The notes under the pieces were generated by a model. That model did no database searches. It worked only from the letters and a program-made list of their open reading frames with translations, and had not been told where the DNA came from. The position numbers and the translations under genes were made by a program. Shown piece by piece: positions 36,787-45,743 of a DNA stretch of 64,000 nucleotides. The stretch is taken from NCBI RefSeq assembly GCF_019145355.1, contig NZ_JAHSTY010000003.1:62001-126000 (forward strand), given 5' to 3'. This DNA is from Pseudomonas azadiae (GTDB taxonomy: Bacteria; Pseudomonadota; Gammaproteobacteria; Pseudomonadales; Pseudomonadaceae). Position 1 is the stretch's first letter, and the number at the start of each line of letters is the position of its first letter.

Positions 36787-38688
36787 ATGAAATGCGACCC
36801 CAACCAATTTCGCGCCGCACCGCCATCACTTGCCGTGAAACCACGCCTGATCCGCCAACTGTTCCTGCCACCGTTGATCATCGCCCTGATGATCGGCCTG
36901 GGCTACATCGGCTTCTGGATCAGCGAGTACTACGGCATTCGCACCCTCAGCGACACCGGTGAACGCCAGTTGGAGCTGCATGCCCGCACCGTCGAAAGTG
37001 AACTGAGCAAATACACCTACCTGCCCAGCCTCCTCGAGCTGGAATCCAGCGTTTCCCTACTGCTGGCCGACCCCAGCCAGGAAACCCGCAAAACCGTCAA
37101 CGACTACCTCGAAGGCCTCAACCGACGCAGTCGCAGCCGCGCCATCTACGTGATGGACACCACCGGCCGCGTGCTCGCCACCAGTAACTGGCGCGATGCC
37201 GACAGTTACCAGGGTGAAGACCTGTCCTTTCGCGCCTATTTCCAGAACGCCGTGCGTGGCCAGCCCGGACGCTTCTACGGCATCGGCAGCACCAATGGCG
37301 AACCTGGCTACTACCTCGCCCATGGCCTGGAAGAACACGGCAAGATCATCGGTGTCGCCGTGGTCAAAGTGCGCCTCGAAGCCCTGGAAGAACGCTGGCA
37401 ACGCGCGCGCCTTGAAGCTTTTGTCAGCGACGAGAACGGCATCATCATCCTCTCCAGCGACCCGGCCCGCCGCCTCAAGGCCGTGCGCCCGCTGAGCGAT
37501 GAAACCAAGGACCGCCTGGCCCACAGCCTGCAATATTACTGGGCAACGCTGAACGCGCTGGAGCCCCTGGCCCGCGAACGCCTCAACGAACGCGCCGAAA
37601 AACTGACCTTCCCGGCCAATAGCGAAGTGGTGAATGACGAGCACGCCGTCAGCTACCTGGCGCAAACCCGCCCGCTGAATGACACGCCGTGGCATTTCAC
37701 CCTGCTCACCCCGCTCAACGACCTGCGCCGCGCCGCCATCAATCAAGGCATCCTGGTGGCGGTCGCGTTTGGCCTGGTGGCGTTTTTGCTGATTGCCTGG
37801 AACGAGCGACGCAAAGTCATCGCCACCCGCCTCGCCGCACGGGAAGCCCTGCAGGAAGCCAACAGCCAGCTGGAACGGCGGATCGCTGAACGCACTGCCG
37901 ACCTGCGTGCCAGCAACGAACGGCTCAAGGGCCAGATCCGCGAGCGGCGCCAGGCCGAAGAAACCCTGCGCCGCGCCCAGGATGAACTGGTGCAGGCCGG
38001 CAAACTCGCAGCCATTGGCCAGATGTCCACCAGCATCGCCCATGAACTGAACCAGCCGCTGGCGGCGTTGCGCACGCTGTCGGGCAACACCGTACGCTTC
38101 CTTGAGCGTGGCGCGCTGGACACCGCCAGCGCCAACCTCAAGACCATCAACGAACTGATCGACCGCATGGGCCGCATCACCGCCAGCCTGCGTTCCTTCG
38201 CCCGGCGCGGCGATGATCAGGGTGAAGCCAGCCTCGCCAAGGCCGTGGACGCCGCGTTCCAGGTACTCGGCGCACGCTTGGACAGCCTGCCGCTGACCCT
38301 GCACCGCGACTTTTCCCACGCCCAACTGCAAATCGACCAGACGCGCCTGGAGCAGATCCTGGTCAACCTGATCGGCAACGCCCTCGATGCCATGCAAGCC
38401 CAACCGGCTCCGCAGCTGTGGCTGGAAGGCAGCAGCGCCGACGGTAAATACCGTCTGCGCGTGCGTGACAACGGCCATGGCATCGATCCCGAGACGCGCA
38501 AGCATTTGTTCGAACCCTTTTTCACCACCAAGCCCGGCGAACAAGGCCTGGGCCTGGGCCTGACCCTTTCCGCGAGCCTCGCGGCCGCAACTGGCGGCAG
38601 CCTTGCCGTGGAACATCCGGCCGATGGTGGTACCGCCTTTGTCCTGAACCTGCCACTGGTGGGCGCTCAACGAGCTGAGTCGACATGA
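36787..38688 (+). CDS. aauS: Sensor histidine kinase AauS (DctB type)
   Basis: A 633-residue membrane sensor. ATG 36787 is preferred to the GTG one codon earlier. TM1 is about residues 20-38 and TM2 about 315-335; between them is a periplasmic double-Cache-like domain (TTGRVLATSNWRDADSYQG). A coiled segment (LERRIAERTADLRASNERL) leads to the H-box SIAHELNQPLAALRT and the ATPase lobe (NALDAMQAQ; GLGLGLTLS). It is inferred to sense acidic amino acids and phosphorylate AauR. In P. aeruginosa ggt and ansB lie between aatP and aauS; they are absent here. Confidence 0.92.
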   Translation: MKCDPNQFRAAPPSLAVKPRLIRQLFLPPLIIALMIGLGYIGFWISEYYGIRTLSDTGERQLELHARTVESELSKYTYLPSLLELESSVSLLLADPSQETRKTVNDYLEGLNRRSRSRAIYVMDTTGRVLATSNWRDADSYQGEDLSFRAYFQNAVRGQPGRFYGIGSTNGEPGYYLAHGLEEHGKIIGVAVVKVRLEALEERWQRARLEAFVSDENGIIILSSDPARRLKAVRPLSDETKDRLAHSLQYYWATLNALEPLARERLNERAEKLTFPANSEVVNDEHAVSYLAQTRPLNDTPWHFTLLTPLNDLRRAAINQGILVAVAFGLVAFLLIAWNERRKVIATRLAAREALQEANSQLERRIAERTADLRASNERLKGQIRERRQAEETLRRAQDELVQAGKLAAIGQMSTSIAHELNQPLAALRTLSGNTVRFLERGALDTASANLKTINELIDRMGRITASLRSFARRGDDQGEASLAKAVDAAFQVLGARLDSLPLTLHRDFSHAQLQIDQTRLEQILVNLIGNALDAMQAQPAPQLWLEGSSADGKYRLRVRDNGHGIDPETRKHLFEPFFTTKPGEQGLGLGLTLSASLAAATGGSLAVEHPADGGTAFVLNLPLVGAQRAEST

Positions 38689-40022
38689 ATATTGAAGCCC
38701 AAGACCTCACCGTCCTGATCGTCGAAGACGACCCCCATGTGTTGCTCGGTTGCCAGCAAGCCCTGGCCCTGGAAGATATTCCCAGCGTCGGCGTGGGCAG
38801 TGCCGAAGAGGCGTTGCAGCGCATCGGCGAGAACTTCGCCGGCATTGTGATCAGCGACATCCGCCTGCCGGGCATCGGCGGCCTGGAGCTGCTCACGCGC
38901 CTCAAGGCCCTGGACAAAAGCCTGCCAGTGGTGCTGATCACCGGGCATGGCGATATCTCCATGGCGGTCGGTGCGATGCGCAATGGCGCCTACGATTTCA
39001 TGGAAAAACCCTTCTCCCCCGAGCGCCTGGTGGACGTCGCGCGCCGCGCTCTGGAACAACGCGGGCTGGCGCGGGAAGTCTGGTCGCTGCGCCGCCAACT
39101 GGCCGAGCGCGATTCCCTGGAAGGCCGCATCATCGGCCGCTCGCCGGCCATGCAGAACCTGCGCGAGTTGATCGCCAACGTCGCCGACACCTCGGCCAAC
39201 GTCTTGATCGAAGGCGAGACCGGTACCGGAAAGGAACTGGTTGCGCGCTGCCTGCATGATTTCAGCCGGCGCCATGCCCACCAGTTCGTCGCGCTGAACT
39301 GCGGCGGCCTGCCGGAGAACCTCTTCGAAAGCGAGATTTTCGGCCATGAAGCCAACGCCTTCACCGGCGCCGGCAAGCGCCGCATCGGCAAGATCGAACA
39401 CGCCCACGAAGGCACGCTGTTTCTCGACGAAGTGGAAAGCATGCCGATCAACCTGCAGATCAAATTGCTGCGCGTCTTGCAGGAGCGCACCCTGGAACGC
39501 CTGGGCTCGAACCAGAGCGTGGCGGTGGATTGCCGCGTGATCGCCGCCACCAAGTCGGACCTTGACGAACTGAGCCGCGCCAGCCAGTTCCGCAGCGACC
39601 TGTACTACCGCCTCAACGTGGTGACCCTGGAACTGCCGCCCCTGCGCGAGCGCCGCGAAGACATCCTGCAATTGTTCGAACACTTCCTGCAGCAGTCATC
39701 CCTGCGCTTCGACCGCGCCGTGCCGGAGCTGGACAACCAGACCCTGTCGAGCCTGATGAGCCACGACTGGCCGGGCAACGTGCGTGAACTGCGCAACGTT
39801 GCCGAACGCTTCGCCCTTGGCCTGCCGGCCTTCAAAAAAAGCGGCGCCAGCAGCGGCAACCACGGCCTGGCCTTCACCGAGGCGGTGGAAGCCTTCGAAC
39901 GCAACCTGCTCAACGACGCCCTGCAACGCAGCGGCGGCAACCTGACCCAGGCCAGCCAGGAACTGGGGATGGCCAAGACCACCTTGTTCGACAAAGTCAA
40001 AAAATACGGGTTGAGCCACTGA
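38685..40022 (+). CDS. aauR: Sigma-54-dependent response regulator AauR (DctD type)
   Basis: A 445-residue NtrC-family regulator overlapping aauS by four bases. The receiver has EDDP and SDIRLPG; the AAA+ domain has Walker A GETGTGKE and Walker B FLDEVES; the Fis-type HTH is at the C-terminus (NLTQASQELGMAKTTLFDKV). The sigma-54 contact loop reads NAFTGA rather than GAFTGA, a conservative but visible deviation. It should bind TTCGG-N4-CCGAA boxes such as those upstream of aatJ. Its stop overlaps the glpM start by one base. Confidence 0.92.
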   Translation: MNIEAQDLTVLIVEDDPHVLLGCQQALALEDIPSVGVGSAEEALQRIGENFAGIVISDIRLPGIGGLELLTRLKALDKSLPVVLITGHGDISMAVGAMRNGAYDFMEKPFSPERLVDVARRALEQRGLAREVWSLRRQLAERDSLEGRIIGRSPAMQNLRELIANVADTSANVLIEGETGTGKELVARCLHDFSRRHAHQFVALNCGGLPENLFESEIFGHEANAFTGAGKRRIGKIEHAHEGTLFLDEVESMPINLQIKLLRVLQERTLERLGSNQSVAVDCRVIAATKSDLDELSRASQFRSDLYYRLNVVTLELPPLRERREDILQLFEHFLQQSSLRFDRAVPELDNQTLSSLMSHDWPGNVRELRNVAERFALGLPAFKKSGASSGNHGLAFTEAVEAFERNLLNDALQRSGGNLTQASQELGMAKTTLFDKVKKYGLSH

Positions 40023-40360
40023 TGGATCTTTTCTTGAAAGCCGCCCTGGGCGCGGCGGTGGTGCTGATTCTGGCGGCGCTGGCCAAGACCAAAAACTATT
40101 ACATCGCGGGGTTGGTGCCGCTGTTTCCGACCTTTGCGTTGATCGCCCATTACATCGTCGGCAAGGGCCGTTCTGTAGAGGATCTGAAAACCACGATCCT
40201 GTTCGGGATGTGGTCGATCATTCCGTATTTTGTGTACTTGGCGACGTTGTATGTGGTGGTGGATCGGATGCGGCTGGAGGCGTCGCTCGCGGTGGCAGCG
40301 GTAGCATGGCTGATGGCTGCGACCGTTTTGGTCAGCGTCTGGGTGCGCGTCCATACCTGA
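40022..40360 (+). CDS. glpM: GlpM-family membrane protein
   Basis: A 112-residue membrane protein (MDLFLKAALGAAVVLILAAL...) with four hydrophobic segments, matching the small GlpM protein first described beside glpD in P. aeruginosa and linked to alginate production. Here it starts inside the aauR stop codon (TGATG) and sits 7 kb away from glpD, with the aat-aau genes in between. A function in glycerol metabolism is not proven. Confidence 0.85.
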   Translation: MDLFLKAALGAAVVLILAALAKTKNYYIAGLVPLFPTFALIAHYIVGKGRSVEDLKTTILFGMWSIIPYFVYLATLYVVVDRMRLEASLAVAAVAWLMAATVLVSVWVRVHT

Positions 40361-40376
40361 CACAACACGGTCAACA

Positions 40377-40467
40377 CTGTGGGAGCTGGCTTGCCTGCGA
40401 TAGCGATGTATCAGCCAGAACATTTGGCACAGATAGACCGCTATCGCAGGCAAGCCAGCTCCCACAG
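40377..40467. repeat. REP pair (GTGGGAGCTGGCTTGCCTGCGATAGC type)
   Basis: Inverted arms between convergent glpM and the regulator gene at 40492; same family as at 26926 and 50684. Confidence 0.9.
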
Positions 40468-40491
40468 TTGAATTGAGGCGTGCCAGAGAAG

Positions 40492-41889
40492 TCAGCGGAC
40501 GATCTTGTCGACCTGGATACCCAGCTTCTTCAAGCGATACCAAAAGCTCCTCTCCGAAATCCCGATCTTCTGCGCCGCCGCGGCCTGTACGCCATTGCTC
40601 TCCTGCAGCGCCGCCAGAATATAAGCCTTCTCCACCTCCGCCAACGCCGCATCCAAATCCTGGGGAATACCCGGCCCGTCGCTGAGGATCGCGGTCACGC
40701 CGCCCTCGCTCGGTTTGGACGCAAACAAGTAGCCCGGCAAGTCGATATCCTCGATAACCGACGAAGCCGCCACGATGGTCGCGCGCTCCACGCAGTTCTG
40801 CAGCTCCCGGATATTGCCCGGCCAGTGATACGCGGCCATGGCCTGCAACGCTTCGGCGCTGAACCCGGTAATACGCTTGCCGGCCGTGGCGCTGAGGCTG
40901 TGGGCGAAGTGCCGGGCCAGGGGCGCGATGTCTTCCACGCGTTCACGCAGGGGCGGCAGCGGGATCGGGAACACGTTGAGGCGGTAATACAGGTCTTCGC
41001 GAAATTCCTTGTTGGCCACCGCCTGCAGCAGGTTCTTGTTGGTGGCGGCGATCACCCGCACGTCCACCTTGCGCTCGCGCGGATCGCCCACCGGTTCGAT
41101 CACGCGCTCCTGCAACGCGCGCAGGATCTTGGCCTGTAACGCCAGCGGCATGTCGCCCACTTCATCGAGAAACAACGTGCCTTTGTCGGCCTGCTGGAAG
41201 CGCCCGACCCGGTCGGCCACGGCGCCGGTAAACGCGCCTTTGCGATGGCCGAACATTTCGCTTTCCAGCAGCCCTTCCGGGATCGCCGCGCAGTTGACCG
41301 CCACGAACGGCTTGTCGGCACGGCTGCCGTACTTGTGGATGGCGCGGGCGACCATTTCCTTGCCGGTGCCGCTTTCGCCGGTCAGCAGGATGGTGGCGCT
41401 GCTGTCGCGCACCGAGTCCACCGCTTGCAGCACTTTGCGAAACGCCGGGCTGTCGCCGACCAGGCTGTCGAATTGCGCGTGTTCATCCAGCTCGGCACGC
41501 AGGCGTGCGTTGTCGCGCATGATGTCGCGAAACTGCAGGGCCTTGGCCACGGTGATGTCCAGTTCGTCGATGTCGAACGGCTTGGCGATGTAGTCGTAGG
41601 CACCGTTGCGCATCGACTGCACGGCGTTTTTCACCGTGCTGTAGGCCGTCATCACGATCACCGGCACGTGGGGGTAGCGCAGCTTGATCTCGGCCAACAG
41701 CGCCGGGCCGTCCATGCCGGGCATGCGCCAGTCACTGATGACCAGGTCGATGTCTTCCCCTTCCAGCACTTTGAGCGCATGCAGACCGTTGCCGGCGATA
41801 AACACCTGCACGTCGTTCTGGCCCAGGGCCGACGCCAGCAGGTCGCAGAGTTTGGGTTCGTCGTCGACCACCAGAATGTTATGCGTCAT
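40492..41889 (-). CDS. Sigma-54-dependent response regulator of the 40-48 kb operon
   Basis: A 465-residue NtrC-family protein started at MTHNILVVDDEPKLCDLL, overlapping the kinase stop by 11 bases. The receiver has DDEP, the phospho-acceptor Asp in LVISDWRMPG and KPF. The AAA+ domain has Walker A GESGTGKEM, an intact GAFTGA (HRKGAFTGAVADRVG) and Walker B LFLDEVGDM. The Fis-type HTH is GVQAAAAQKIGISERSFWYRL. It is the last gene of a six-gene unit whose promoter is itself of sigma-54 type, with palindromic sites upstream; autoregulation is inferred. Confidence 0.9.
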   Translation of the reverse strand: MTHNILVVDDEPKLCDLLASALGQNDVQVFIAGNGLHALKVLEGEDIDLVISDWRMPGMDGPALLAEIKLRYPHVPVIVMTAYSTVKNAVQSMRNGAYDYIAKPFDIDELDITVAKALQFRDIMRDNARLRAELDEHAQFDSLVGDSPAFRKVLQAVDSVRDSSATILLTGESGTGKEMVARAIHKYGSRADKPFVAVNCAAIPEGLLESEMFGHRKGAFTGAVADRVGRFQQADKGTLFLDEVGDMPLALQAKILRALQERVIEPVGDPRERKVDVRVIAATNKNLLQAVANKEFREDLYYRLNVFPIPLPPLRERVEDIAPLARHFAHSLSATAGKRITGFSAEALQAMAAYHWPGNIRELQNCVERATIVAASSVIEDIDLPGYLFASKPSEGGVTAILSDGPGIPQDLDAALAEVEKAYILAALQESNGVQAAAAQKIGISERSFWYRLKKLGIQVDKIVR

Positions 41890-43648
41890 GACTGTCCTCG
41901 TCGTCTTCGCCCATTGCCGGAATGTACAGGCTGAACGTGGCGCCGGCATCTTTCTCACTGGCGCATTCAATGCTGGCGTCGTGACTTTCCATGATCGAAT
42001 AGACTTTGGCCAGGCCCAGGCCGGTGCCGGAAGCCTTGGTGGTGACGAAGGGCGTGAAGATACGCTCGATCATTTCGGCCGGTATGCCCTGGCCGGTGTC
42101 GGCAATGCTGATCACCGTATGTTCGCCCGCCGTGCGAATGCCCAGCGTCAGGCGCCCGCCTTCGGGCATCGCGTCGATGGCGTTGAGAATCAGGTTGAGG
42201 CACGCCTGCTTGAGCTGCTTGGCATCGGCATAGATCGTCGCGCCCGGCGCCTGGTCATCGATGTGCGCATCGATGTTATGGGAGGCCAGTTCAGGGCCGC
42301 AGAAGCCGAGGATTTCCTCCACCACGGCGCGCGCAGGCTGCAATACCCGCAACGGCGGGTTGGGCTTGGCGAAGTCAAGGAACTCGGTGATCAGGTCGTT
42401 GATGCGGCTGACTTCACTGATCACGTATTCCAGGTGACGCTTGTCGGTTTGCGCCAGGTCGGCACGGCGGTGCAGCAGTTGGGTCGCCGTCTTGATGATG
42501 CCCAGCGGGTTGCGGATTTCGTGGGCAAGGCCCATGGCGACTTCACCCAGGGCGTGCAGGCGATCACGCCGACGCAACTGGGCTTCGAGGTGATGCAACT
42601 CGCCCAGGCGCTCGGTCATATGGTTGAAGGTGCTGCTCAATTGCGCCAGCTCGTCGCCACCGCTGACCGCCACGCGGTGCGCGTAGTCGCCGCTGATCAC
42701 CGCGCTGACGCCCTGGGAAAGGTCCCGCAGCGGTTTGGTCAGGCGCCGCGACACCAATACCCCCGCCGCCAGCGACAGCGCCGAGCTGAGCAGGAATATC
42801 AGCACGAACAGATTGCTCTGGTTGACCAGCCCGACCAGGCTGGTGTGGCGCAGCAGGCCACTGAAGATCACGCCTTGCAGGTCGCCGGCATCGTTGAAGA
42901 TCGGCCAGTACAAACCGCTGTAGTTGTTGGTGAACTGCTCGCTGGGCTGCTTGGTGCTGCGCATCGCGGTTTCGACGCTCTTGGGGATGCGCGAGGGGTG
43001 ATCCTCGAAGCGCTGGGTCGAAAATATTTCGGAGAAACCGTCGGGGTTGGCCAGGTACAGGCGCAGATCGAGGGAATGCACATCGGCCACGCTGGTGAGG
43101 AAACTGCTGTCCAGGTAGGTCCCGACCAGCAGCAGATAATCGACGCCGTCCTGGCTGGTTTCAAAGGTCGAGACCACAATGCCGGTGGAGGCGCCGCCCA
43201 CCTGCACCGTCTGCAGTACCGTGTTCTTGGCCAGGCTGATCTGCTGGACGATGTCATCGGCGGCAGTGCTGAACACCAGCTTATGGTCACTGACGCGGAT
43301 CAGCGCCACCACGTCGATATCGGTGGCATCGGCAATGTCGGCGGTCAGCCGGTCGTGTCTCGCGGCCTGCCGGCTCGACGGCGGGCTGGTGTAGCGCAGG
43401 AACAGTTTGGCCATGCGCGCGTTGTCGTGAAGAATGTCGCCGATCTCGTCCTTGACGATCTTGGTCGACTCCTGCAGCCAGATGCGCACGTTGCTGTCGA
43501 AAATCTGCGACAGTGTGGTGGCGGCCAGTTCCGCGGCAATCATGGTGGGAATCACGCTGACCAGCCAGAACGCCAGCACCAGCTTGCGCTGCACGCTCCA
43601 GCGCGAAATGGCAAAGGGGCGGGCTTTCTGGCGGGTCTTGGTGATCAT
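41879..43648 (-). CDS. Sensor histidine kinase of the 40-48 kb operon
   Basis: A 589-residue sensor started at MITKTRQKARPFAISRWS, sharing one base with the stop of the upstream gene (TGATG). TM1 is about residues 25-45 (LVLAFWLVSVIPTMIAA), then a Cache-like periplasmic domain (ATDIDVVALIRVSDHKLVF), TM2 about 300-320, HAMP, H-box GLAHEIRNPLGIIKTA, and ATPase lobe (NLILNAIDAMPEGG; GTGLGLAKVYSIM). The ligand is unknown. Its gene neighbours suggest that it senses a substrate or product of the linked enzymes. Confidence 0.9.
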   Translation of the reverse strand: MITKTRQKARPFAISRWSVQRKLVLAFWLVSVIPTMIAAELAATTLSQIFDSNVRIWLQESTKIVKDEIGDILHDNARMAKLFLRYTSPPSSRQAARHDRLTADIADATDIDVVALIRVSDHKLVFSTAADDIVQQISLAKNTVLQTVQVGGASTGIVVSTFETSQDGVDYLLLVGTYLDSSFLTSVADVHSLDLRLYLANPDGFSEIFSTQRFEDHPSRIPKSVETAMRSTKQPSEQFTNNYSGLYWPIFNDAGDLQGVIFSGLLRHTSLVGLVNQSNLFVLIFLLSSALSLAAGVLVSRRLTKPLRDLSQGVSAVISGDYAHRVAVSGGDELAQLSSTFNHMTERLGELHHLEAQLRRRDRLHALGEVAMGLAHEIRNPLGIIKTATQLLHRRADLAQTDKRHLEYVISEVSRINDLITEFLDFAKPNPPLRVLQPARAVVEEILGFCGPELASHNIDAHIDDQAPGATIYADAKQLKQACLNLILNAIDAMPEGGRLTLGIRTAGEHTVISIADTGQGIPAEMIERIFTPFVTTKASGTGLGLAKVYSIMESHDASIECASEKDAGATFSLYIPAMGEDDEDSHDA

Positions 43649-44772
43649 CAGGTTTCGCTTATCGCAGCAGCCATGGCAGGGTCGGAACGATCCGGTCGAA
43701 TAAACAGTTTTACAAGCATGAGCAGGCTGTTGACCAGCCGGTTGCGGTGACGAAAAAACACGCTGTTGCCCTGGAACTCGCATCCCAGGCGCAGCTTACT
43801 GGCATACCCGGCCTGGCCGCACTCGTATCGCGCAATATTGTGCTGGATACAGTAGTCGACGTTGGTCAGCCAACTGCGAAAATACAGGTTGTAGTCGCGG
43901 CTGAATGCCACGTCATGCCCGAAAAACTTGTCGACCAGCCGGTGTTCGTCGACCAGGACCAGATTGAACGCCACCAGGTGCTCGCCCACCCAGTAGAGCA
44001 CACAGACCGCGCGGTCATCGAGGCGTTCGAGCACCCCGGTGAAGTAGCCGGCAGGCAGCCGCTCGAACTGCAACTCGGCGCGTGCCAGCGTGGCCTCGTA
44101 CAGGCGCATGACCTCCGGCAGCACATCGTCGATCGTGCGCCGCCACTCCACTCGCGGGCCCGGCGCACGCAGTTTGCGGCGCAGGTCCTTGCGCGTGGAT
44201 TTGCCCAGCGAGCCCAGATAGGCATCCACCGAGCCATAAGGCAGCGGCAGCACACCCGAGGGCAAGCTCGGCATGCTTTGCAAGCCCGCCGCCCGGCAAC
44301 TCTGGCGCCAATGCGGGTCTTTGCTCGGCGCGTCCTTGACCGCCAGCAAGCCGATACCGAAGTCATCGGCGTCCCGGCGAGCGGCTTCCAGCAGGTGCTT
44401 GAGTAACTGCGGACGCAGTGTCTGTGGCACGCCACTGGCGAAACCGACGTCGCAACGTTCGGCCACCGGGGAGCCGAGGGCATACAGCCCCAGTTGCAGG
44501 AGTCCCGGCCAGCGCCGCGCCACACGCTCGGTCAGGCGCTTGCCGGCGCCCGACACCGTGGTGTCGAGACGATAATGGGTGATGAACGCGGCGGCCACCG
44601 CCACCAGCGTTCCATCCTTGTAGACCGCCAGGTAGCGCCACTGGAAATCATCGATGGCGGCGTTTTCCACGGCGACGTAATAGTCCCAGTCTTCCAGGGC
44701 ACCCGGGAAACAGTCGTTCCAGGCGCTGCGCTGGATGGCCCGAATGGTCGAGAAGGCTTGGGTGGTGATCAC
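43648..44772 (-). CDS. GNAT-like acyltransferase of unknown substrate
   Basis: A 374-residue protein with a GTG start at 44772 (AAGGGAAA ribosome-binding site upstream). The second half (residues about 180-340, KSTRKDLRRKLRAPGPRVEW...VLYWVGEHLVAFNLVLVDEHRL...KFFGHD) has the pattern of the large GNAT/FemX-like acyltransferases (Acetyltransf_6 type), which often transfer acyl or aminoacyl groups in natural product or cell-wall pathways. It is cotranscribed with enzyme genes upstream and a two-component system downstream. The substrate cannot be told from sequence. Confidence 0.8.
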   Translation of the reverse strand: MITTQAFSTIRAIQRSAWNDCFPGALEDWDYYVAVENAAIDDFQWRYLAVYKDGTLVAVAAAFITHYRLDTTVSGAGKRLTERVARRWPGLLQLGLYALGSPVAERCDVGFASGVPQTLRPQLLKHLLEAARRDADDFGIGLLAVKDAPSKDPHWRQSCRAAGLQSMPSLPSGVLPLPYGSVDAYLGSLGKSTRKDLRRKLRAPGPRVEWRRTIDDVLPEVMRLYEATLARAELQFERLPAGYFTGVLERLDDRAVCVLYWVGEHLVAFNLVLVDEHRLVDKFFGHDVAFSRDYNLYFRSWLTNVDYCIQHNIARYECGQAGYASKLRLGCEFQGNSVFFRHRNRLVNSLLMLVKLFIRPDRSDPAMAAAISET

Positions 44773-44808
44773 GTATTTCCCTTATTTCTTTGGCGAACGC
44801 CGATCCAA

Positions 44809-44896
44809 TGTGGGAGCTGGCTTGCCTGCGATGCAGGCGCCTCGGTGTATCAGGCAGGCCGCAGTGATGCCATCGCAGGCAAGCCAGCTCCCACAG
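44809..44896. repeat. REP pair overlapping the 3' end of the esterase gene
   Basis: Arms TGTGGGAGCTGGCTTGCC (from 44809) and GGCAAGCCAGCTCCCACA (to 44896). The right arm and part of the loop lie inside the reading frame of the esterase, which stops at 44850. Confidence 0.9.
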
Positions 44897-45743
44897 GGGC
44901 CTGCGTTGATTTGAGGACCCTGTGCTGCTCGATGAAGCCAGCGCTTAGCTCGATGACCCGACGGTATTGCAGGTCGACCGTGATCATGTGATAGCAGTTG
45001 TCCAACAGGATCTTGGTCACCGGCCCGCCGAGGTGGCGTTCCACGTAGTCGGCGTTCCAGCGGCTGGTGATGTCGTCCTCGATGGAGTGCAACACCAGCG
45101 CCGGTACGTTGATCGAGGGCATGCGCTTCTTGACCTCGGCATTCATCCAGTGCAATTCCCGCACGGTCACGCCTTCCATCGTCAGCAAGCCCGCTTCGCT
45201 GCTTTCGCCTTCTTTCATCTGCCGTTCAACGATGGCGCGCAGGCGCTCGTTCTTGATGCCGTAGGGCGGTTTTTCGGTGAAGCGGAACAGGCGCACGCCG
45301 AACGGAATGCGGATCAACAGGGGCGTGATGAACGCCATTTTGCTGATGCTCCAGCCGTCGTACTTGAGCGTGGTGGAATACATCAGCAAGCCGGTGACCT
45401 GGCCCGCATGCTCCGACGCCAGGTACATCGACATCACCGCGCCCATGGACAAGCCGCCGACAAACACCTGCGCGTGACGCTGCTTGACGCCCACGAAGGT
45501 CTTGCGCACGCCTTCGTACCAGTCGCGCCAGCCGGTGGCCTGCAGGTCGCTGTTGTCACCGCAGTGCCCGGCCAGGGTGGGCACGTACACCGTGCAATTG
45601 CCCCCCTTGGCCAGGCCCTTGGCGACCTGGCGCAATTCCGTCGGAGTGCCGGTCAGGCCATGGATCAACAGGATCCCGACCGGACCGTCACCGAGGACGA
45701 AACCGGCGTCACCTTCACCGAGGTCGATCCCCGCAGGCTTCAC
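44850..45743 (-). CDS. Alpha/beta hydrolase (carboxylesterase-like)
   Basis: A 297-residue hydrolase with a GTG start overlapping the aminotransferase stop (GTGA). The oxyanion motif is LLIHGLTGT, the nucleophile Ser99 lies in GGLSMG, and the acid and His are in HSIEDDITS and NCYHMITVD. The fold resembles monoacylglycerol lipase/carboxylesterase Est30 types. The last 16 or so residues (PVGAGLPAMASLRPA) are read from a REP element, so the original C-terminus was probably altered. It belongs to the six-gene sigma-54 unit. Confidence 0.85.
   Translation of the reverse strand: MKPAGIDLGEGDAGFVLGDGPVGILLIHGLTGTPTELRQVAKGLAKGGNCTVYVPTLAGHCGDNSDLQATGWRDWYEGVRKTFVGVKQRHAQVFVGGLSMGAVMSMYLASEHAGQVTGLLMYSTTLKYDGWSISKMAFITPLLIRIPFGVRLFRFTEKPPYGIKNERLRAIVERQMKEGESSEAGLLTMEGVTVRELHWMNAEVKKRMPSINVPALVLHSIEDDITSRWNADYVERHLGGPVTKILLDNCYHMITVDLQYRRVIELSAGFIEQHRVLKSTQAPVGAGLPAMASLRPA

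Noticed and set aside
41684..43750. 688-codon plus-strand frame across the histidine kinase gene
   Set aside because: Shadow frame; the minus strand carries all kinase motifs.
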